Shown: one piece after another, positions 1 through 7,547 of the stretch | Numbering within the stretch: position 1 is the first letter of the stretch | Layout: each line of letters opens with the position of its first letter | The notes under the pieces: model-generated | What the model saw: the letters and a program-made list of their open reading frames with translations, nothing else | Told to the model about the DNA's origin: nothing | Database searches by the model: none | Program-made: the position numbers and the translations under genes | DNA from: Phycisphaerae bacterium | Lineage (GTDB): Bacteria > Planctomycetota > Phycisphaerae > UBA1845 > Fen-1342 | Assembly (NCBI GenBank): GCA_022842805.1 | Contig: JALHOX010000103.1 | Location: 1-11,761 of the forward strand | Length of the DNA: 11,761 nt | Direction: 5' to 3'

Positions 1-2895
1 CCCCGTCATCAGCACCGGCCGCAGCCGCGTCAGCGCCGTCTCCTCAATCGCCTCCAACAATTCCATCCCGCCCGCAATCAGCGAGCGGAAGTACGACACA
101 AACACCATGTCCCCCACCACCGAAATGCCCAACAGCGCCACCAGCCCCACGCCCGCCGAAATGCTGAACGGCATCTCACGCAGATAGAGCGCCGTCAACC
201 CGCCGATCGCCGCCAGCGGCAACGTCAGAAAGATGCGAATCACATCCGCAGCGCGACCATAGGTGACATACAGCAGCGTCACGATCAGCGCCAGCGCCAG
301 CGGCACCACCACCATCAGCCGTTGAAACGCCCGCTCAAAATGCTCAAATTGCCCGCCAAATCGCACGAAATACCCCGCCGGCATCGGCACCTCGCGCTCG
401 ATCGCCGCCTTCGCCGCGCTGACAAATCCCGCCAGATCCCGCTCGCGCACATTGGCCTGCACCACGATCCGCCGTCGTTGCCACTCGCGCGAGATGGTCG
501 ACGGCCCCTCGGTTTGCCGAATCGTCGCCACGCGCTCCAGCGGCACGCGCTCGCCGCTCGCCGCCAATAGCTGAATCCGCGCCACGGTTTCGATATCGAC
601 CCGCGCCTCATCCGCCAGCCGCACTACCAGGTCAAACCGCCGCTGCCCCTGAAACACCTCGCCCACCTTCGCCCCGCCAAAGGCCTCGATCACCTCCAGC
701 GCGTGCGCCGTCGAAATGCCGAAGCGCGCGATCGCCGTCGGGTCGATCCGCACCTCCAGCATCGGCTGACCGGTGATCTGCTCCACCGCCACATCCGCCG
801 CGCCCGGCAGCTTGCGGATCACATCCTGCACCTTCGCCCCCAAATCGCGCAGCGTCGCCAGGTCGTCGCCAAAGATCTTGATGCCCACGTCGCTCCGCAC
901 GCCCGCCACCATCTCGTTCATCCGCAGCTCGATCGGCTGCGTCATCACGCTCCGCATCCCCGGCAACTGCTCGATCACCGCGCCGATCCGCCGCTCCAGC
1001 GACTCTTGATCATGCGCCTGCTTCCACGAGCTGCGCGGCTGCAGCGTCATGTAGATATCCGTCAGCTCCAGCCCCATCGGGTCCGTCGCGATCTGGGCCG
1101 TGCCGGTGCGCGACCAGACATCGCGAATCTCGTCGGGGAATTTTTCACGCAGCAGCGTCTCGATCCGTCCGCCATAGCGCACCGATTCATCCAGCGAGAC
1201 GCCCGCCAGCCGAATCGCGTTGACCGTGATCGCCTCTTCCGACAAGCGCGGCACAAACTCCGCCCCCAGATTGCGCACCAGCCAGCCGCCAAAGGCCAGC
1301 CCCAGCACGCCCAGCGCGATCACCGCCCCGCGCTCCGCCACCGCCAGCCGCAGCACCGGCCGATACAGCCACTTCAGCAGCCGCATCAGCGCGTTGTCGC
1401 CCTCGTGCGAGCTGCGGCGAGAAAGCAGCAGGCTCGCCAGCACCGGCATCAGCGTCAGCGAGAGCACCATCGACCCCACCAGCGCGAACACCACCGTCAG
1501 CGCCATCGGCCGAAAGAGCCGCCCTTCGACGCCCTCCAAGGTCAGGATCGGCAGATACACCAGAATGATGATCAGTTCGCCAAACATCGTCGGCTTGCGC
1601 ACTTCGAGCGCCGCCTCGCGCACGATGTCGAGGTTGCTCCGCCCCGGCGCCGCCCCCGCCAGCCGCCGCACGCTGTTCTCGACCATGATCACGCTGCTGT
1701 CGACGATCAGCCCAAAGTCGATCGCGCCCAGGCTCATCAGGCTGCCCGCGATCCCGAATCGCAACATCGACCCCGCCGCGAAGAGCATCGAGAGCGGAAT
1801 CGCCAGCGCCACGATCAGCCCCGCCCGCAGATCCCCGAGAAAAATGAACAGCACCGCGACAACGAGAATGCCCGCCTCGAACAGGTTGTTTCGCACCGTC
1901 GCGATGACATGATCGACCAGGTCCGTCCGCAGATAGAGCGGCTCCAGCACCACGCCCGCCGGCAGCGTCGGACGAATCCGCTCGATCTCCTCCGCCACGC
2001 GCCGCGTCACCTCGGCACTGTTCTCGCCGATCAGCATGAAGACCAGCCCCAGCACCACCTCGCCCTTGCCGTTGGCGGTCGTCGCCCCGCGCCGCAGCTC
2101 GTTGCCCACCTCGACCCGCGCCACATCGCGCACCCGCACCGGCACGCCGTCGATCGTGCGAATCACGATCATGCCGATTTCCTCGGCACTCGAAACGCGG
2201 CCGATCCCCCGCACCAGATGCACCTCCCCCGCCTGATCGAGATTGCCCCCCGCAGCGTTCACGTTGTTGTCGCGCAGCGCCTGTGTCACCTCGTCCCACG
2301 TCAGGCCGAATTTCACCAGCCGCTCGGGAATCAGATTGACCTGATACTGCCGCCGCTCCCCGCCCCACGTGTTCACCTCCGCCACGCCCCGCAACGACCG
2401 CAGCCGCGGGCGAATCTCCCAATCGTGCAGCGTCGTCAGCTCTTCCAGCGTGTGGCTCTCGCCCCGCAGCACATAGTGAACCACCTCGCCCAGGCCGGTC
2501 GCCGCCGGCCCCAGCTCCGGCCGCGCCACACCCGTCGGCAGCTCCACCGACTGCAGCCGCTCGTTCACCACCTGCCGCGCGAAGTAAAGATCGGTGCCAT
2601 CCTCAAAGAGCAGCGTCACCTGCGACAGGCTGTACTTCGAGATCGATCGCACCTCGTGCAGCTTCGGCAAGCCCGCCAGCACCTGCTCGATCGGAAACGT
2701 GATCAGCGACTCCACTTCCTCCGGCGGATACCCCGGCGCGGTCGCGTTCACCTGCACCTGCACCGGCGTCGTGTCGGGAAATGCGTCGATCGGCAGGCGC
2801 TGCAGCGCCGCCGCCCCCACAAACACGAGAATCACGCTCGCAATGATGACCACGGCGCGATTCTGCAGCGAGAGCCGGATGATGTGTTCGAGCAT
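1..2895 (-). CDS. Heavy-metal efflux RND pump (CzcA/CusA family), 3' end cut by window edge
   Basis: Inner-membrane proton/metal antiporter of the HME-RND family, expected to form a trimer with the adaptor encoded just upstream and an outer-membrane channel. The frame is open from ATG 2895 to base 1: 965 codons with no stop, against about 1,040 in the family, so roughly the last TM helix is missing. The N-terminus starts MLEHIIRLSLQNR, followed by TM1 and the family signature LPIDAFPDTTPVQVQV. TM4 carries IDFGLIVDSSVIMVEN with D393, D399 and E406, matching in spacing the CzcA proton-relay residues D402, D408 and E415. Further CzcA-like blocks are GTAQIATDPM, GVRSDVGIKIFGDD and GAADVAVEQITGQP. 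The CusA Cu/Ag methionine triad is mostly absent: N559 and L611 stand at two of the positions and only M662 is kept. A divalent cation (Co/Zn/Cd/Ni type) is therefore likelier than Cu/Ag, but the substrate is not settled. The gene starts 55 bp after the adaptor stop, with only a weak ribosome site (GGAC). Confidence 0.95.
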   Translation of the reverse strand, partial: MLEHIIRLSLQNRAVVIIASVILVFVGAAALQRLPIDAFPDTTPVQVQVNATAPGYPPEEVESLITFPIEQVLAGLPKLHEVRSISKYSLSQVTLLFEDGTDLYFARQVVNERLQSVELPTGVARPELGPAATGLGEVVHYVLRGESHTLEELTTLHDWEIRPRLRSLRGVAEVNTWGGERRQYQVNLIPERLVKFGLTWDEVTQALRDNNVNAAGGNLDQAGEVHLVRGIGRVSSAEEIGMIVIRTIDGVPVRVRDVARVEVGNELRRGATTANGKGEVVLGLVFMLIGENSAEVTRRVAEEIERIRPTLPAGVVLEPLYLRTDLVDHVIATVRNNLFEAGILVVAVLFIFLGDLRAGLIVALAIPLSMLFAAGSMLRFGIAGSLMSLGAIDFGLIVDSSVIMVENSVRRLAGAAPGRSNLDIVREAALEVRKPTMFGELIIILVYLPILTLEGVEGRLFRPMALTVVFALVGSMVLSLTLMPVLASLLLSRRSSHEGDNALMRLLKWLYRPVLRLAVAERGAVIALGVLGLAFGGWLVRNLGAEFVPRLSEEAITVNAIRLAGVSLDESVRYGGRIETLLREKFPDEIRDVWSRTGTAQIATDPMGLELTDIYMTLQPRSSWKQAHDQESLERRIGAVIEQLPGMRSVMTQPIELRMNEMVAGVRSDVGIKIFGDDLATLRDLGAKVQDVIRKLPGAADVAVEQITGQPMLEVRIDPTAIARFGISTAHALEVIEAFGGAKVGEVFQGQRRFDLVVRLADEARVDIETVARIQLLAASGERVPLERVATIRQTEGPSTISREWQRRRIVVQANVRERDLAGFVSAAKAAIEREVPMPAGYFVRFGGQFEHFERAFQRLMVVVPLALALIVTLLYVTYGRAADVIRIFLTLPLAAIGGLTALYLREMPFSISAGVGLVALLGISVVGDMVFVSYFRSLIAGGMELLEAIEETALTRLRPVLMTG

Positions 2896-2950
2896 GTGGC
2901 GTCCGTGCGATGACTTCGAACAGAACAGTGGGCGGCGCGGGCCGCGGGCG

Positions 2951-4570
2951 CTATTGCGACTTCGCCTTCGGCACTTCGCAGCAACCGGCCCCGAGGTTGC
3001 CGCGCATGATTTCGGTCTTCAGCAAAAAGCTGCCGCGCGTCACCACCGGCTCGCCCGCCAGCAGCCCCTCTTCGACCTCATATTGGTCGCCGACCGAACA
3101 GCCGAGCCGAATCTTTCGCGGGCGATAGACCGAGGCCGACTCGCGCACGAAAACGATGTTGCAGCAGCCGTCCCACTGCACCGCCGCCTTCGGCACCATC
3201 AGCACATCCTCGCGCTCGTGAATCGCGATCTGCGCCGTGCCGAACATATTCGCCCGCAAGCGCCGATGCTCGTTTGCGATCTCCGCCCGCGCCTTCACCG
3301 TACGCGTCGCCGGATCGAGCTGCGAACTGATCCAAGATACGGTGCCGCCGAACGACTCGCCCGGCAGCGCCTCAAGCTGCAAGACCACCGGATTGCCGAT
3401 CGCCAGCTTGCCCGAATCGAGTTCGGGAATGTCCAGCATGACCCAGCTGCGCCGAGTATCCGCAATCGCCATCATCGTTCGCGCCGGGTCCGCCATCTCA
3501 CCAACCGTCACGTTTCGCTCGACGATCTCGCCCGCGATGTTCGATTTGAGTTCCAAAATCGAGCTCGTCTGGCCCGACGAGCTGATGTCTGCCAGCTGCG
3601 CATCGGAAAGACCCAGGTTGCGCAATTCCTGCTCGGCCTTGGCCAGCGAAAACCGTTTCTCCGCCAGCTCCGTCTCGCGCTCCAGCGCCTCAAGCTCCGA
3701 GCTGGTCCCGCCCTTGTAGAGCTTCTGAATCTTCTCGTTCGCCGTCTCGGCCAGCGCCACCAGCGCCCGCGCCTGCAGAAAGGTCGCCTGCGCCGCCGCC
3801 AGCTCCGCCGAGTCGAGCACCAGCACCACTTCGCCCGTCTCGACCGCGTCGCCCAGATCCTTCCGCACCTCGCGCACCACACCTCGCACCCGGCTCGACA
3901 GCCGCAGATAGCGATTTGTGTCGTACGCTACCTCGGCGTTGCAGCGCAGCTTTTCGGAAAGCGGCTGCACCGTCGCCGAGGCGACATCGATATCGACCAC
4001 CTGCTCCAACGCCGGATCGGCCAGCCGCACCGACAGACTCTCGGTGCGACAATCGACGCTCGGCGGCCGCGCAGCGCGACGATCGGCGTTCGCCGTCACC
4101 TCGATCCGGCGCGGCGATGCGACCGCCGCCGAACTGCCGCCTGTAGATTCCCCACCGCTCCCGCCGCTTCCGGCCTGTCCCGCCTTCGCGATCTCCGGAT
4201 TGCAGATCACGCACTGCGACTCCGGCAGCGTGTGTTCCGCACACCAGTCGTTCCGCGCGACGAAGGCCGGAACCAGCGCGGGGTCGCAGCGCGTGCAAAA
4301 CGCCTCGGGCACCCCGTGTTCGCCACAGAAGCCGAGCGTCTCAATCAGCGTCGGATCGCAAAACGCGCAGCCCTTCACATCGATGTTGTGCGGACAAAGC
4401 CCGCCGGCCGCCGCCGGAACGACTGGCGCACTCGACTTCGTTTTCGGTTCCTCCCGCGAATTCGCTGCCGGATCGCCGGCGACATTTCCCCCGCGGCCCA
4501 CCGTCGAATAGAGATACCCCACCGCGACCGCGCAGCCGACGACGAACAATTGGACCAGAACTCGTTTCAT
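2951..4570 (-). CDS. RND efflux periplasmic adaptor (membrane fusion protein) with N-terminal triple Cys/His module
   Basis: Periplasmic adaptor linking the RND pump to an outer-membrane channel, 539 aa and longer than the roughly 400 aa of many CusB/CzcB proteins. Residues 4-21 form one membrane anchor or uncleaved signal. Residues 22-57 are a polar Ala/Pro linker. Residues 59-125 hold three Cys/His units: C59-P-H61 with C68-x2-C71, C82-x2-H85 with C92-x2-C95, and C110-x2-H113 with C120-x2-C123. The CxxC pairs are followed by D/N-P. A Gly/Ser linker follows to about residue 150. The classic fold comes next: lipoyl-like half motif (VRGVVREVRKDLGDAV), a coiled-coil hairpin rich in Ala/Glu/Leu, the second lipoyl half (SNIAGEIVERNVTVGEMAD), a beta-barrel, and a membrane-proximal domain. 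Two adjacent-Cys pairs are present, C469-C470 (WDGCC) and C530-C531 (GAGCC near the end). The Cys/His units probably bind or hand over metal (inference). The gene is first in its operon, and its ATG abuts an inverted repeat. Confidence 0.93.
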   Translation of the reverse strand: MKRVLVQLFVVGCAVAVGYLYSTVGRGGNVAGDPAANSREEPKTKSSAPVVPAAAGGLCPHNIDVKGCAFCDPTLIETLGFCGEHGVPEAFCTRCDPALVPAFVARNDWCAEHTLPESQCVICNPEIAKAGQAGSGGSGGESTGGSSAAVASPRRIEVTANADRRAARPPSVDCRTESLSVRLADPALEQVVDIDVASATVQPLSEKLRCNAEVAYDTNRYLRLSSRVRGVVREVRKDLGDAVETGEVVLVLDSAELAAAQATFLQARALVALAETANEKIQKLYKGGTSSELEALERETELAEKRFSLAKAEQELRNLGLSDAQLADISSSGQTSSILELKSNIAGEIVERNVTVGEMADPARTMMAIADTRRSWVMLDIPELDSGKLAIGNPVVLQLEALPGESFGGTVSWISSQLDPATRTVKARAEIANEHRRLRANMFGTAQIAIHEREDVLMVPKAAVQWDGCCNIVFVRESASVYRPRKIRLGCSVGDQYEVEEGLLAGEPVVTRGSFLLKTEIMRGNLGAGCCEVPKAKSQ

Positions 4571-4571
4571 A

Positions 4572-4595
4572 TAAGATTCTTTTCGACGAATCTTA
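4572..4595 (-). promoter_or_regulatory. 8-bp perfect inverted repeat abutting the adaptor start codon
   Basis: TAAGATTC and GAATCTTA are perfect inverted copies separated by 8 bp, ending one base before the adaptor ATG (4568-4570). The A+T-rich arms stand out in a very G+C-rich setting. The repeat could be an operator for a dimeric repressor or activator. As RNA it could also be a hairpin whose 3' arm and loop contain the only purine-rich ribosome-site candidate (GAAAAGAA). It does not look like the 12-2-12 ArsR/SmtB-type site. The symmetry is visible; the regulator and the function are inferred. Confidence 0.55.
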
Positions 4596-4892
4596 CCCCA
4601 TTACCCGAATCAGGCGGCCCGAATCGGCCGTGCCGCCCAGATTCCACCCGGCACATTCGTGAAAAACGCCGCGACTGCCCGCCCCGCAACGGCCGCTGCG
4701 AACCAGAACGCCGCCGTCGCCCGCCCAAAAAAACCGCGCGCCCGACAATTCCAAACACTTTGCCCCGCAACTTGTCCGGGCCCGCCGCGTACAACGCTCG
4801 GGCGATCGAGGAGCGCTTCGGTCGCGCGGCCCGGGCGACTGTGTGAGTCGTCGGTCGCGGCGGCAGCGCACCTCGACGTCCGCCTTTCCGGT

Positions 4893-4897
4893 GGAGG
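4893..4897 (+). promoter_or_regulatory. Ribosome binding site fixing the start of the VIT/VWA gene
   Basis: GGAGG lies 8 nt before ATG 4906. It supports that start over the upstream in-frame GTG at 4843. The ATG start also puts a clean signal peptide at the N-terminus. Confidence 0.75.
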
Positions 4898-4905
4898 TTG
4901 TCGTC

Positions 4906-7266
4906 ATGTCGCTCGCGATCAACCACGCTCGTACCGCGCACTCCGTTCGTTCGCTTTTAACTCTGCTCGGCGTCGCCGCGCTTCCAGCGCTCGCCCTCGC
5001 CCAAAGGGCGCCCTCCGCCGGCATCAACGGCGTCGAGCTGGCGCCGATCGTCATCGTTCCCCACCAACAGATATATCACCTCTCCTCGCGCACCCCGGCG
5101 ATGCCCTTCACAGGACGCGTCGTCGTGCAAAGCGTCTCGACGAAAATCGATATCGTCGAGCAGGTCGCAACCACTGACACCGAACTGCAGCTTCTCAACC
5201 AGGGGTCGCAACCGCTCGAAGCCGAGTTGATGCTCCCGGTCCCCGAAGGTGCCACCGTGCGCTCCTTCAGCTACGAAGGCGCCGGCGGCGGCGAACGGCT
5301 GAAGATCCTGCCGTGGGCCGAGGCCAAACGCATCTACGAAGCGATCGTCGCCGAGAGCCGCGACCCCGGCCTGCTCGAATTCGCCGGCTACAACGCCATC
5401 CGCAGCAGCGTCTTCCCAATCGCGCCGGGCCGATCGCTCCGCGTCTGGCTCTCCTACGAACAGCTCCTCACCGCCGATGGCGACCGCATCGACTACGTCC
5501 TGCCGCGCAGCGAATCGCTCGCCCATCGCGGTACGACCTGGCGGCTGAACGCCACCATTCGCTCGAAGCGGCCGATCTCCACGGTCTACGCACCGAGTCA
5601 CAACATCGTGCAGTTGACCCGCGACCCGAACACTGTCACGCTGCAACTCGCCGATCGCGCCGCCGAGCAACCCGGCTCTTTCCGGCTGAGCTACCTCGTC
5701 GAACGTGGCCAGCTCTCCGCATCACTGCTGGCCTATCCCGATCCCAGCGTCGGCGGCGGATACTTCCTGCTGCTCGCGAGCGTCCCGCGCCAAGCGGGCG
5801 ACGGACCGCGCGATGAGCGAAACCGCGAAATCACTCTCGTGCTCGATCGTTCCGGGAGCATGCGCGGCGAAAAATTCGAGCAGGCCCGGGCCAGCGCGAT
5901 TCAGGTTCTCGAGGGCCTGCGGACCGGCGAGTCGTTCAACATCATCGACTTCTCCACCGCCGTCAGTCAGTTCGCCGCCGGCCCGGTCGACAAAAACGCG
6001 ACCACCATGGCCGACGCCGTCCGCTACCTGAATTCACTCGACCCCGATGGCGGCACCAACATTCATGGCGCGCTGCTCGACGCGCTGCGCGCCGCGCCGC
6101 GCGGCGACATGCTGCCCCTGGTCCTGTTCCTGACCGACGGCCTGCCCACCACCGGCATCGTCGATGAAGCCCGCATCCGCGACGACGTCGCGCGGGCCAA
6201 CACGCGAAATCGCCGCATTTTCACCTTCGGAGTCGGCTACGACGTCAACGCCCCGCTGCTCGACAAGCTGGCCGAGGCCTCGCGCGGCGCGAGCGTCAAT
6301 GTCCTGCCCGGCGAAAACATCGAACTCGCGGTCAGCTCCGTCTTCCGGCGGCTTGAAGGCCCGGCCCTCGAAGCTCCGCAACTGACCGCGCTGAACAGCC
6401 GCGACGCCGTCGACACGCAAGTGATCTTCGACGCAATCCCCGCCGCACTACCCGACCTTTTCAATGGCGATCAACTCGTCGTACTCGGCAAATACCGAGG
6501 CAATCGACCGATTCGACTCCGCTTGCAAGGGCAGGCCGCCGGCGCGCCGCGAACGTATGAGTTCCAGTTCTCGCTCGAAAATGCCTCCAGCGCGAACTCC
6601 TTTGTTCCACGGCTCTGGGCCACCCGCCGCATCAGCACCTTGGTCGACGCAGTCCGCCAGCTCGGCGCCTCCGGCCCCAGCGCTGCCGGCTCCAGCGATC
6701 CGCGCGTCCGCGAGCTGGTCGACGAGATCGTGAGTCTCTCCTCGCGCTTCGGGGTGCTGACCGAGTACACCGCATTCCTCGCGACTGACGGCGTCGCCGG
6801 CCCGAACATGACCATGCAGATCGACAAAATGCAGGTCGCGCAGCAGGCGGAAGACTTGCTTCGAGATCGCGCCGTGACCGAGCGCTCCGGCCGGGGTGCG
6901 ATCAACCAGTCGATGAATATCAAGGGCGGCGCGAAATCCTCACAGCTCAACTTCAGCAACCGCTACCTCGACCAGGAGATGCGTGAAGTGGAGTTCACCG
7001 GCGTCCAGCAGATCGCCGATCAGGCGCTCTTCCGTCGCGGCAATCGCTGGGTCGACGCGCGAATCATGACCGCCGCCAATCGCGCCGCCGAAACTCCTGA
7101 CCGCTCGATCGATTTCGCCACCGCCGAGTACTTCGAGTTCGCCGCCCAGCTCGCCGCCGAAGGCCGCGCGGCGATGATCTCCCTGCCCGGCGAAGTCTAC
7201 GTCGAGTATGCCGGGAAGCGCGTCCTTGTTCGCAACCCGGAAACTCCGCTTCCGGCCGGCTCCTGA
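4906..7266 (+). CDS. Exported VIT domain and von Willebrand factor A domain protein
   Basis: Predicted exported protein of 786 aa with the layout of inter-alpha-trypsin-inhibitor heavy chains and their bacterial homologues. Residues 1-32 form a Sec signal: R15, then the hydrophobic run LLTLLGVAALPALALA with an A-L-A/Q cleavage site. A VIT domain covers about residues 68-190, including the typical LPVPEGATV and the AKRIYEAIVAESRDPGLLE block. The VWA domain at about 308-480 has a complete metal-ion-dependent adhesion site: D314-x-S316-x-S318, T384 and D411. After it comes the family segment SSRFGVLTEYTAFLA. The C-terminal part, with RRGNRWVDARI, resembles tails I recall from planctomycete VIT proteins. 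I see no LPXTG motif, lipobox or C-terminal membrane helix, so the protein is probably released to the periplasm or outside. Such proteins are thought to bind proteins or matrix through the metal site; the ligand is unknown. No functional link to the neighbouring efflux operon is evident. Confidence 0.92.
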   Translation: MSLAINHARTAHSVRSLLTLLGVAALPALALAQRAPSAGINGVELAPIVIVPHQQIYHLSSRTPAMPFTGRVVVQSVSTKIDIVEQVATTDTELQLLNQGSQPLEAELMLPVPEGATVRSFSYEGAGGGERLKILPWAEAKRIYEAIVAESRDPGLLEFAGYNAIRSSVFPIAPGRSLRVWLSYEQLLTADGDRIDYVLPRSESLAHRGTTWRLNATIRSKRPISTVYAPSHNIVQLTRDPNTVTLQLADRAAEQPGSFRLSYLVERGQLSASLLAYPDPSVGGGYFLLLASVPRQAGDGPRDERNREITLVLDRSGSMRGEKFEQARASAIQVLEGLRTGESFNIIDFSTAVSQFAAGPVDKNATTMADAVRYLNSLDPDGGTNIHGALLDALRAAPRGDMLPLVLFLTDGLPTTGIVDEARIRDDVARANTRNRRIFTFGVGYDVNAPLLDKLAEASRGASVNVLPGENIELAVSSVFRRLEGPALEAPQLTALNSRDAVDTQVIFDAIPAALPDLFNGDQLVVLGKYRGNRPIRLRLQGQAAGAPRTYEFQFSLENASSANSFVPRLWATRRISTLVDAVRQLGASGPSAAGSSDPRVRELVDEIVSLSSRFGVLTEYTAFLATDGVAGPNMTMQIDKMQVAQQAEDLLRDRAVTERSGRGAINQSMNIKGGAKSSQLNFSNRYLDQEMREVEFTGVQQIADQALFRRGNRWVDARIMTAANRAAETPDRSIDFATAEYFEFAAQLAAEGRAAMISLPGEVYVEYAGKRVLVRNPETPLPAGS

Positions 7267-7267
7267 C

Positions 7268-7289
7268 GGCCGAGCCGCTTTCATCGGCC
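7268..7289 (+). terminator. Short hairpin directly after the VIT/VWA stop codon
   Basis: GGCCGA and TCGGCC form a 6-bp perfect stem with a 10-nt loop, starting two bases after the TGA. No T-run follows, so this is at best a weak or factor-assisted terminator. The stronger hairpin at 7296-7317 may share the role. Confidence 0.3.
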
Positions 7290-7295
7290 CGGAAA

Positions 7296-7317
7296 TAGGG
7301 CGGATTCGTCCGCCCTA
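7296..7317. repeat. 9-bp palindrome with TTCG loop, possible dispersed repeat or terminator
   Basis: TAGGGCGGA and TCCGCCCTA pair perfectly around a TTCG tetraloop, giving a very stable RNA hairpin on either strand. It lies 29 bp after the VIT/VWA stop codon and has no following T-run. The form resembles small palindromes scattered between genes in some G+C-rich genomes (recollection, not tested). It could equally terminate transcription of the upstream gene. Confidence 0.6.
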
Positions 7318-7429
7318 CGACTCCGCCCCGCAGCCGCCGCATCGCCTCATTCCCGCCGCCCCTCGTTGCTCCCCCGCGCCCCCGCGCGATAAGCTCACCG
7401 TTCGCAAATCGTGCCTTCGCACGACCCTG

Positions 7430-7458
7430 GTAGCGACCTGCGGCTCGCAGGCCGACGA
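7430..7458. repeat. 29-bp hairpin repeat, copy 1
   Basis: The unit begins GTAGCG and ends GCCGACGA. Its core, CCTGCG-GCT-CGCAGG, is a perfect 6-bp stem with a GCT loop. Beyond one A/C mismatch, two further pairs extend it to the equivalent of copy 2's 9-bp stem. It matches copy 2 at 26 of 29 positions. Confidence 0.75.
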
Positions 7459-7465
7459 ACCGAAT

Positions 7466-7494
7466 GTAGCGGCCCGCGGCTCGCGGGCCGACGA
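7466..7494. repeat. 29-bp hairpin repeat, copy 2
   Basis: Same unit as at 7430-7458, 7 bp further on. Here CGGCCCGCG and CGCGGGCCG pair perfectly over 9 bp around a GCT loop. Relative to copy 1, the T-A pair at unit positions 10 and 20 is C-G, a two-sided change that keeps the stem. The A/C mismatch of copy 1 is a G-C pair here. Confidence 0.75.
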
Positions 7495-7535
7495 GTCATA
7501 CGACCGGCCCGCGCCACAGCGCCCGCCGACAAACC

Positions 7536-7539
7536 GGAG
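7536..7539 (+). promoter_or_regulatory. Ribosome binding site of the EF-G-like gene
   Basis: GGAG lies 8 nt upstream of ATG 7548 and supports that start. Confidence 0.65.
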
Positions 7540-7547
7540 ACATCGCC

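Larger units (their letters stand above)
4571..4905. other. Divergent intergenic region between efflux operon and VIT/VWA gene
   Basis: This 335-bp stretch separates two divergently transcribed units and must contain both sets of promoters, unless they lie inside genes. It contains the inverted repeat at 4572-4595 and a ribosome binding site at 4893-4897. It also has an A7 tract near 4730. I found no convincing -35/-10 pair on either strand. Frames open across it are Arg/Ala/Pro-rich and overlap the real genes, so I do not call them. Confidence 0.6.
7318..7547. other. Non-coding leader before the EF-G-like gene
   Basis: This holds the two 29-bp hairpin repeats (7430-7458 and 7466-7494) and the ribosome binding site of the next gene. 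Nothing recognisable lies in 7318-7429. No clear sigma-70-type promoter was found, although the EF-G-like gene needs one here or upstream. Confidence 0.5.

Noticed and set aside
703..2913. 736-codon plus-strand frame
   Set aside because: It is antisense to the RND pump, whose frame has clear homology throughout. The translation is almost all Arg, His, Gln and Pro, a by-product of G-ending codons on the other strand.
4532..4570. Lipobox-like VVGC in the adaptor N-terminus (Cys13)
   Set aside because: The hydrophobic stretch continues past the Cys (AVAVGYLY) and the preceding region is very short, so a membrane anchor is likelier than a lipoprotein.
2594..4846. 750-codon plus-strand frame
   Set aside because: It is antisense to the start of the pump and to the whole adaptor. 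It has Arg/His/Leu-rich composition, no domain and no ribosome site.
4843..4905. Upstream GTG start adding 21 residues to the VIT/VWA protein
   Set aside because: ATG 4906 has GGAGG at good spacing and gives a normal signal peptide. The extension is Arg/Ser-rich and has no ribosome site.
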